Below are positions 1-4,675 of a DNA stretch of 5,665 nt, piece by piece. This stretch comes from Planctomycetota bacterium. GTDB taxonomy: Bacteria > Planctomycetota > Phycisphaerae > SM23-33. The notes below the pieces were generated by a model, which worked only from the letters and a program-made list of their open reading frames with translations, did no database searches and had not been told where the DNA came from. The position numbers and the translations under genes were made by a program. Numbering within the stretch: the stretch's first letter is position 1; every line of letters starts with the position of its first letter. The DNA lies in the NCBI GenBank assembly GCA_003644335.1, contig QNCB01000100.1:1-5665 (forward strand), given 5' to 3'.

Positions 1-1
1 C

Positions 2-2863
2 ATGAACACAGACGAAACCAAGAAAACAAATGAGTACCTGCAAACTCCCGGTGTATCGTTCTCTCCCGAGACCGTTTACGTCGAGCGTTACCCACTATCC
101 TATTTCCCCGGCCAAACAACAGAGCTAAACAGAGCTCGCCTCCCTGAAGAATCCTCTCTTTCCGGAATGGATCTGGCGTACCGCCAGCAACGTAGTATTT
201 CTGCGAAGTCCGGAATGGCCACAATTAACATAATACTCCTCTGGAGCCTGATAATTCCTCTAGTCCTCACAATCATTCCGCTTTTTGTCGAGCACGATTA
301 CTTTTTTCTGTACGCGGGTCCCATTCTCTCCGCTCTACTGCTCATTGTGAGCATGGGATCTGGTCGCATGAACTTCCAGTGCGCTATCCCCATCCTCATA
401 CTACCCACTGCAGGCCTATACTGTTTCTATTGGATCGGCACACTCCTCCAGCACAGGCTAATGGGTGGTGGCATTTTCGCTATCATTTCATTGCTTTTGT
501 TGGTTCGATATGCCCGTTTTCCCTTCGAGTTTTATAATCAATGGGCCCACACACACCCTAGGCTAAAGCCAGAGACGCGGAGAGCTACCGAGAAGATCAA
601 ATCGTCCCCCGACTACCTCGTTGTAATCCTGGTTCTCGCTGTTGGTCTGGGCGTTTCTTATATCTCAGTATCACTCGCAATCCTGATTACTCTGGTTCTT
701 CTTATCGCTTTCGCATCCCCAGCCATTTCCAAGACGAACCTTAAACAGCTGCGAAAAGTACTGGGGATTTTCGCCAGCTATCGTTCAGCCAGCCAAGCAC
801 CAGGTGTCTGGCAACCCGCCGTTCCGACAATTCTCGGCAAGCGTATTAAGAAACTACCCTCTAACGCCGTTCAAGTCCTCCTCATCGTCTTTCCGTTAGC
901 CATAGCCTTGGCTACGGCCTTCTCACTCTATGGGCCATACGACATGCCCGGAATCGGCCTTCAAAACTATGTCGAGAACTTCTATCTCAGTTCAGCACAT
1001 GAGCACCCATCCTCCTGGATTCGTGGCGCCCAATCTGCCATGATGTACGGATACATTTTCCCTCTTTGGTTGTTACCTCTAGCTCTCACGCTGGCATTTG
1101 TGATTCCATCGCTTCTCATCCTCGCGTTCTACAGAAACATGATCAAGGAGAGTCTTGAGATCGATGTGAAAGTTGAGGGTTATCAAGCTAAAGACGGTTC
1201 CTCGGTACGAGGACTAGACGACGATGGTCGCACAGAATGGCAATGGTATTTAGACCGGGTTCGTTCTTCCGAACATGAGGCAGTGGACCCAATGACCAAC
1301 ATCGTCCGAGAGGCTGACCATCTCTTTCTTGGAATCGAACCTCACGCTGACATCCCAGTTTACCTCGACAGCGCTATTTTGAAAGAGCATTGCTACATAG
1401 TCGGGGAAACCGGCAGCGGCAAGACAGCACTCGGAGTCATTCCCATTCTCGCCCAGCTCATTCGCGGTCACAAACGTGCAAACACATCCGCAAGGCCCAC
1501 GGAAGAAGACGATCCGGCTTTCGCTTCATTGTCTGCTACAGATTCATATACTCCCTGTCCGCCAATAGTCATTCTAGACCTCAAAGGCGACAGTGCCCTA
1601 TTTCATTCCGTCCGGGACGAAGCCAAGTCCTGGGCCGATCGTACTGGACGCGAACTACAAGATGTCTTCCAGTTCTTTACCCCGGAGCCACAGAAAGCCA
1701 CTTACCGATTCAACCCTCTCTCGGATTTTCTCTCTGGTGAAAGATCGTTGCCGCAATTGACTCAGCTTCTACTCGATTCTCTCGCTCTCAGTCACGGCGA
1801 GGGCTACGGCCGCAGTTACTACACTCGCAGGAATCGTCAGCTCCTAAACGCCGCACTGATCGAAGCTAAGGCCAAAGATGAACTGCCTAAAGACATCGCT
1901 GGTCTATATAAGCTCGTAGAACACTTGGCGAGGACCAGGAGCGCCGAGTTCAAGGACGCTTTCGAGCTCATATCGACACTTCACTCGCTTTCTCAGTATG
2001 ACGCCATCACTCATAATCCATCGCTGCGCCGCCACACAATCCATATGCCTTCAGTTCTGCAGGAGCGGCAGATTGCATACTTCTGGCTACCGGCTGCAAT
2101 AGAATCAGTCAGTGTTCGAGAGCTGGGTAAGATGGCTATTTTTGCCCTTATCTCCGCAGCCATTGATCGGCAACACACTGGGAAGCCTTACCGCCAGGCC
2201 TACCTAGTCATTGACGAATTCCAGCGTCTGACCGGTGAGAACTTCAAGGTCATACTTGAACAAGCGCGCAGCTTCGGAGTCGCCAATATTCTCGCCAACC
2301 AGACACAAGGCGACTTGAAAACACCCGACACGGATCTCAGGCCGACTATTATGACGAACACTCGCGCCAAGTTCTATTTCTCGCTGTCCGATCCAGACGA
2401 GGTTCTTGCCCTGTCTCAAGCATCAGGAGAGGAAGTTGCCTATATGCGCTCACACTCGATCAAGACCACATGGGCAACTAAAAAGGATCCAGATACCGGA
2501 ATGTCCTATCCTGCTCCACTCTCATCGGAAACTCAGTCTTGGGCCCAGAGCCTGAAGCCTCGTATAATTCGGAATGATGTTCTCCGAGTAAGTGACCATC
2601 CGCTTGAATTCATGCTTCAAGTCTCGCGTGGTAGTGGCTACACCCAATTCGGCGGCGTTCCTGTCCCCGTTAGGACTACCTATCCGTATCACAAAGCGCA
2701 GTATGAGGATTTCCTAAGCCGCCCATGGCCATCGCTCGAAGAAATCCCAGAGCTCACGAAGGAAAGTGAACCGCCGCAGGCCAAAGAAGACAAAGCTGAC
2801 GAATTGCGAGTTGAGTGGAATCGCCGCTTCGAGAGTGATTTCAGGAAGCTCCAAGGCGAGTAG
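2..2863 (+). CDS. Type IV coupling protein (VirD4/TraG/TraD-like ATPase), 953 aa
   Basis: Putative membrane-anchored hexameric ATPase that would couple a relaxosome to a type IV secretion channel. Seen: Walker A GETGSGKT at residues 468-475; a first Walker-B-like strand ILDLKGD at 524-530; a second, YLVIDEFQR, at 734-742, followed by QARSFGVANILANQTQGDL, the arrangement typical of VirD4/TraG-family proteins. The N-terminal 380 residues are unusual: hydrophobic stretches near 74-95, 100-119, 127-148, 154-170, 205-239 (probably two helices), 289-310 and 351-377 suggest about eight membrane passes, whereas classical VirD4/TraD proteins have about two. At 953 aa it is also longer than the usual 600-750. 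The C-terminal 30 residues are highly charged. The ATG lies at the window edge, so its ribosome binding site and a possible upstream start cannot be seen. Family assignment is firm; the specific conjugation system is not identifiable. Confidence 0.88.
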   Translation: MNTDETKKTNEYLQTPGVSFSPETVYVERYPLSYFPGQTTELNRARLPEESSLSGMDLAYRQQRSISAKSGMATINIILLWSLIIPLVLTIIPLFVEHDYFFLYAGPILSALLLIVSMGSGRMNFQCAIPILILPTAGLYCFYWIGTLLQHRLMGGGIFAIISLLLLVRYARFPFEFYNQWAHTHPRLKPETRRATEKIKSSPDYLVVILVLAVGLGVSYISVSLAILITLVLLIAFASPAISKTNLKQLRKVLGIFASYRSASQAPGVWQPAVPTILGKRIKKLPSNAVQVLLIVFPLAIALATAFSLYGPYDMPGIGLQNYVENFYLSSAHEHPSSWIRGAQSAMMYGYIFPLWLLPLALTLAFVIPSLLILAFYRNMIKESLEIDVKVEGYQAKDGSSVRGLDDDGRTEWQWYLDRVRSSEHEAVDPMTNIVREADHLFLGIEPHADIPVYLDSAILKEHCYIVGETGSGKTALGVIPILAQLIRGHKRANTSARPTEEDDPAFASLSATDSYTPCPPIVILDLKGDSALFHSVRDEAKSWADRTGRELQDVFQFFTPEPQKATYRFNPLSDFLSGERSLPQLTQLLLDSLALSHGEGYGRSYYTRRNRQLLNAALIEAKAKDELPKDIAGLYKLVEHLARTRSAEFKDAFELISTLHSLSQYDAITHNPSLRRHTIHMPSVLQERQIAYFWLPAAIESVSVRELGKMAIFALISAAIDRQHTGKPYRQAYLVIDEFQRLTGENFKVILEQARSFGVANILANQTQGDLKTPDTDLRPTIMTNTRAKFYFSLSDPDEVLALSQASGEEVAYMRSHSIKTTWATKKDPDTGMSYPAPLSSETQSWAQSLKPRIIRNDVLRVSDHPLEFMLQVSRGSGYTQFGGVPVPVRTTYPYHKAQYEDFLSRPWPSLEEIPELTKESEPPQAKEDKADELRVEWNRRFESDFRKLQGE

Positions 2864-2867
2864 ATAA

Positions 2868-2894
2868 GACAAAAGACCCGAAGGTCTTTTTGTC
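2868..2894. terminator. Bidirectional Rho-independent terminator
   Basis: Stem AAAAGACC (2871-2878) pairs with GGTCTTTTT (2883-2891) around a CGAA loop; outer GAC (2868-2870) and GTC (2892-2894) extend it, with one bulged base. It starts 4 bases after the coupling-protein stop codon, so it should end that transcript. Read on the minus strand the loop becomes C(UUCG)G, a very stable tetraloop, followed by TTTTGTCTT, so it can also end leftward transcription. Confidence 0.75.
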
Positions 2895-3030
2895 CCTATA
2901 CGAAGATCATTGATCCGGGGCCAGCTCCTGGCCCTCCTCTGTCGCAGAATCTTGTCTGCGATGAGTCGCACGTCTCTCCTTGGTTTTTATGACGCCCTAG
3001 GAGAGAAAAGGCGAAAAAAATCTTGTTCTT
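2868..3030 (-). ncRNA. Candidate small structured RNA, about 160 nt
   Basis: The roughly 290-base gap between the coupling protein and the next gene holds no convincing ORF. Read leftward, it has a promoter-like pair (3037-3065) and then three hairpins: CTCTCCT (2974-2980) with AGGAGAG (2999-3005); TCGCAGA (2942-2948) with TCTGCGA (2955-2961); GGGCCAG (2918-2924) with CTGGCCC (2928-2934). It then reaches the UUCG-loop terminator at 2868-2894. All three are 7-bp perfect stems, and the order promoter, hairpins, terminator is what a trans-acting or regulatory RNA would show. The hairpins are equally possible on the plus strand, but no T-tract follows them there. No known family recognised. Inference from layout; no expression evidence. 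Confidence 0.35.
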
Positions 3031-3036
3031 ACATAC

Positions 3037-3065
3037 AATATACGAGCCAGGCTCTATTCATCCAA
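3037..3065 (-). promoter_or_regulatory. Putative promoter for the small RNA
   Basis: On the minus strand TTGGAT (3065-3060, three of six matches to TTGACA) is followed after exactly 17 bases by TATATT (3042-3037, five of six matches to TATAAT). The start would lie near 3030. The position, downstream of the 80-aa gene's terminator and upstream of three hairpins, gives it some support; the -35 box is weak. Confidence 0.35.
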
Positions 3066-3116
3066 TCGAAATCTGCTTTCATTGATTCCCGCCTCGATAC
3101 ATGGCACCATATCTAA

Positions 3117-3142
3117 AGAGAGAGACGGCCGAAGCCGTCTCT
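3117..3142 (-). terminator. UUCG-loop hairpin, probable terminator of the 80-aa gene
   Basis: A perfect 9-bp stem AGAGACGGC/GCCGTCTCT with loop TTCG on the minus strand (CGAA on plus) lies 12 bases past the stop codon of the 80-residue gene. The C(UUCG)G cap makes it very stable. The run after it on the minus strand, CTCTTTAG, is only a weak T-tract, while a seven-T run precedes it, so termination efficiency is uncertain. It shares its loop with the hairpin at 2868-2894. Confidence 0.5.
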
Positions 3143-3154
3143 AAAAAAACCTAC

Positions 3155-3397
3155 TTAGGTCGCTCTATACACCAACTGAGCGATCCAAGTACCCAGAACA
3201 ATGGTGGTGAATAGCATCGTAACCAAAGTCCTGGGTTTGGGCTTACCGGGTAACCACTCGATAGGCCCATTTTTCTTTTCAGGTTCCGGTATTATTACCG
3301 GTTCCTGTTCACACCGGAAGCGATAACGCTTGCGGCCTTTTTCTCCCTCTACCTCGTCTACCCAAACTTCTACTTTTGGGCTCAGTGTTACTGTCAT
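3155..3397 (-). CDS. Small single-pass membrane protein, 80 aa, unknown function
   Basis: Not recognised as a known family. The start is well supported: AGGAGG (3410-3405 on the minus strand) sits 7 bases before the ATG. The first 25 residues are charged and strand-like, with a basic patch GRKRYRFR at 21-28. A proline-rich, lysine-containing linker spans roughly 33-56. One hydrophobic segment, residues 57-77, ends three residues from the C-terminus, giving a tail-anchored layout with the bulk probably in the cytoplasm because of basic residues K52, K54 and R56 just before the membrane segment. It converges on the coupling protein and may be a small accessory of the transfer apparatus, but that is inferred from position only. 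Confidence 0.72.
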   Translation of the reverse strand: MTVTLSPKVEVWVDEVEGEKGRKRYRFRCEQEPVIIPEPEKKNGPIEWLPGKPKPRTLVTMLFTTIVLGTWIAQLVYRAT

Positions 3398-3404
3398 GGC
3401 TTAT

Positions 3405-3457
3405 CCTCCTATGTCGATGCGTTAATAAAAGTAACCTCAGAAAACCGAAGTAACCTC
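3405..3457 (-). promoter_or_regulatory. Promoter/operator region with 10-bp direct repeat and strong RBS
   Basis: The 10-bp sequence GAGGTTACTT occurs twice on the minus strand (3457-3448 and 3438-3429) with a 19-bp period, close to two helical turns, so both copies face the same side of the DNA. A -10-like TATTAA (3427-3422) abuts the second copy, and a poor -35 (TTCGGT, 3449-3444, 16-base spacer) overlaps the first. A start near 3415 would leave a short leader carrying AGGAGG (3410-3405). This is the layout of a repressor or activator site for the 80-aa gene. The repeat is seen; its role is inferred. Confidence 0.4.
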
Positions 3458-3466
3458 TACATCGCA

Positions 3467-3530
3467 CCCACCGGAGGACATCCGGACGAGATTTCGGGCT
3501 TGTCCCACTTCTTTCAACTCCTCGGGACAA
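3467..3530. repeat. Two inverted repeats in the intergenic gap
   Basis: TTGTCCC (3500-3506) is complementary to GGGACAA (3524-3530) across a 17-base spacer. Just beside it, CCGGA and TCCGG form a 5-bp hairpin with a GGACA loop, within about 3470-3486. They lie in the 229-base gap between the 80-aa and 221-aa genes (3398-3626), which otherwise has no convincing ORF. They could be operator arms for the leftward promoter or transcript hairpins. Confidence 0.4.
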
Positions 3531-3569
3531 AAAAAGGAGAAAAGAAACTTTTTCAACCCATCACTGGGT
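3531..3569 (-). terminator. Weak terminator candidate downstream of the 221-aa gene
   Basis: On the minus strand a 5-bp stem ACCCA/TGGGT with a GTGA loop (3569-3556) is followed by a T-rich tract that ends in seven consecutive T. A second small hairpin, AGTGC/GCACT, lies nearer the gene at 3597-3612 without a T-run. Either may end the leftward transcript, but neither is a textbook terminator. Confidence 0.3.
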
Positions 3570-3626
3570 ATTTCCTACTGATAATATACGAAATAGAGTG
3601 CCCGCACGCACTCAGTTTTTTGAGGT

Positions 3627-4292
3627 TTACGCCGCTTCACGCTCTTCAATGAAGACCGGAATGTTCCGACGTGACAGGTTGATTGCCTCTGCAGGGAGCA
3701 GCCGAAGATTCGATTCCTTGCGTCTGCGATTTACGGCAGCACGCAAGTTGAGGACCTGCCGCCTGACAGGAGCATACCGAGCGAACGGCAATGAATTGAA
3801 ATGCTCCAGTAGCTCTTCGAGCCCTTTTTCACAGGCGATGTCTTCGAAATACAGCCGCAGATCCTTGTACTCTTTGCGGGCAATCCGCACGCTGGCATGG
3901 CCACCCCGGAAGCCAACTGAATAGCCTCCATGAACGATAGGCTCACGCCGGATATCTCGAATGGAATCGGCCTCGATTACTCGAAACTCATGAGCTCCTC
4001 TAGTCGCAATCAGCACGAAGAAGCGCTCATGGCGAAGATAGTGCATGTTGGCCAGGCCCCGCGCTTTCCTCCGGGGCCTGGCCTGCTTTGAAATGCCAAT
4101 TCCATACTTCTCGATCAGCTTGGCATCGATCTCCCTTGGATCTTTGCGCTCCGGAATCCACCCGGTCACATACCACCAGTAACCCTTCGCCACATAGGAA
4201 ACGGCGAGTTGTTGAATGAACGCCTCGAGGTTTCGGGCTTCACATCTGTATTCGGTTCCGGCCATCATCCACCTATCGCCGTTTTGCCGCAT
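3627..4292 (-). CDS. Basic protein of unknown function, 221 aa, linked to structured RNA
   Basis: Function not recognised. It is basic: by hand count 42 Lys/Arg against 28 Asp/Glu, with clusters ARPRRKARG at 71-79, RIARK at 136-140 and NRRRK at 188-192. There is no signal peptide, membrane segment, reverse-transcriptase YxDD, HNH or LAGLIDADG motif. An aromatic stretch GYWWYVTGWIPERKDP spans 37-52, and APVRRQ (174-179) precedes the NRRRK block. Charge and the absence of enzymatic motifs fit a nucleic-acid-binding role (inference). The gene follows a 1.37 kb structured RNA region on the same strand, whose last hairpin ends 15 nt before the ATG. No good Shine-Dalgarno is visible for this ATG; ATG codons at 4268 and 4265, just after AGGTGG, are alternative starts. 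Memory suggests similar uncharacterised proteins in Acidobacteriota and related phyla, unverified. Confidence 0.7.
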   Translation of the reverse strand: MRQNGDRWMMAGTEYRCEARNLEAFIQQLAVSYVAKGYWWYVTGWIPERKDPREIDAKLIEKYGIGISKQARPRRKARGLANMHYLRHERFFVLIATRGAHEFRVIEADSIRDIRREPIVHGGYSVGFRGGHASVRIARKEYKDLRLYFEDIACEKGLEELLEHFNSLPFARYAPVRRQVLNLRAAVNRRRKESNLRLLPAEAINLSRRNIPVFIEEREAA

Positions 4293-4627
4293 GGTGCTTC
4301 AAAGACGAGGGGAAGTTCGTCGTGTTAAACGACAGGCATCCCCTCAGCGCCTGCACAATCCTTTTGGCAGCCGCTCTCTTGCACCATGCTATCGCACCCC
4401 AGGCATCCAGACTCCGGCACTGTCAGGGAGAGCACGTATGAACATGCTCGATCCCGATTGCCTCCTGTCTGTCACCCGGTGCCGCTCCCAGCGGTTCCGA
4501 GGTACGTTCGCTAGTGCCAGCGAGCTGGCCACTATCAGACCTCCTTTCTGTCGGCGCTGAACGTCCTCTGATGGCCCCGCTGTGTTCCAACATAGCGGGA
4601 CCCATCTTATAGAGGTCTCCATCACCA
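4293..4627 (-). ncRNA. Structured RNA block 2, between terminator and the 221-aa gene
   Basis: No convincing gene; nearly every base fits a helix on the minus strand. In plus coordinates: CCTCT+GATGG (4565-4574) with CCATC (4602-4606) and AGAGG (4611-4615), enclosing CCCGCT/AGCGGG; ACGTTC (4504-4509) with GAACGT (4559-4564), closing a domain that includes AGTG-CCAG/CTGG-CACT (4513-4533); ACC-CGG-CCGCT/AGCGG-CCG-GGT (4474-4503); a long rod (4408-4471) with stacked CAGAC/GTCTG, GGCA/TGCC, GGGA/TCCC and an 8-bp tip; AGCG-CTGC/GCAG-CGCT (4346-4375); and GAGGGG/CCCCTC (4307-4345) around GTCGT/ACGAC. It may be a structured leader for the 221-aa gene, a separate RNA, or a read-through extension of the upstream RNA. 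Confidence 0.55.
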
Positions 4628-4629
4628 AC

Positions 4630-4675
4630 AAAAAAACCCTGCACTCGTTTGGGCTTCACAAACCCCGAGTGCAGG
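4630..4675 (-). terminator. Strong Rho-independent terminator ending the large RNA
   Basis: A perfect 10-bp stem CCTGCACTCG/CGAGTGCAGG (4675-4666 with 4647-4638 on the minus strand) encloses a further imperfect GGGTTT/AAGCCC pairing. It is followed by one G and seven consecutive T (4636-4630). This is the clearest terminator in the window and fixes the transcription direction of the upstream structured region as leftward. Confidence 0.85.

Noticed and set aside
1390..1740. 116-codon frame overlapping the ATPase gene, and other frames opposite or within it
   Set aside because: They are shadows of the coupling-protein gene, whose Walker motifs are intact in its own frame.
3309..3530. 73-codon minus-strand frame overlapping the 80-aa gene
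   Set aside because: It is Arg/Ser-rich, lacks a good ribosome binding site, and overlaps the better supported 80-aa gene out of frame and its promoter region.
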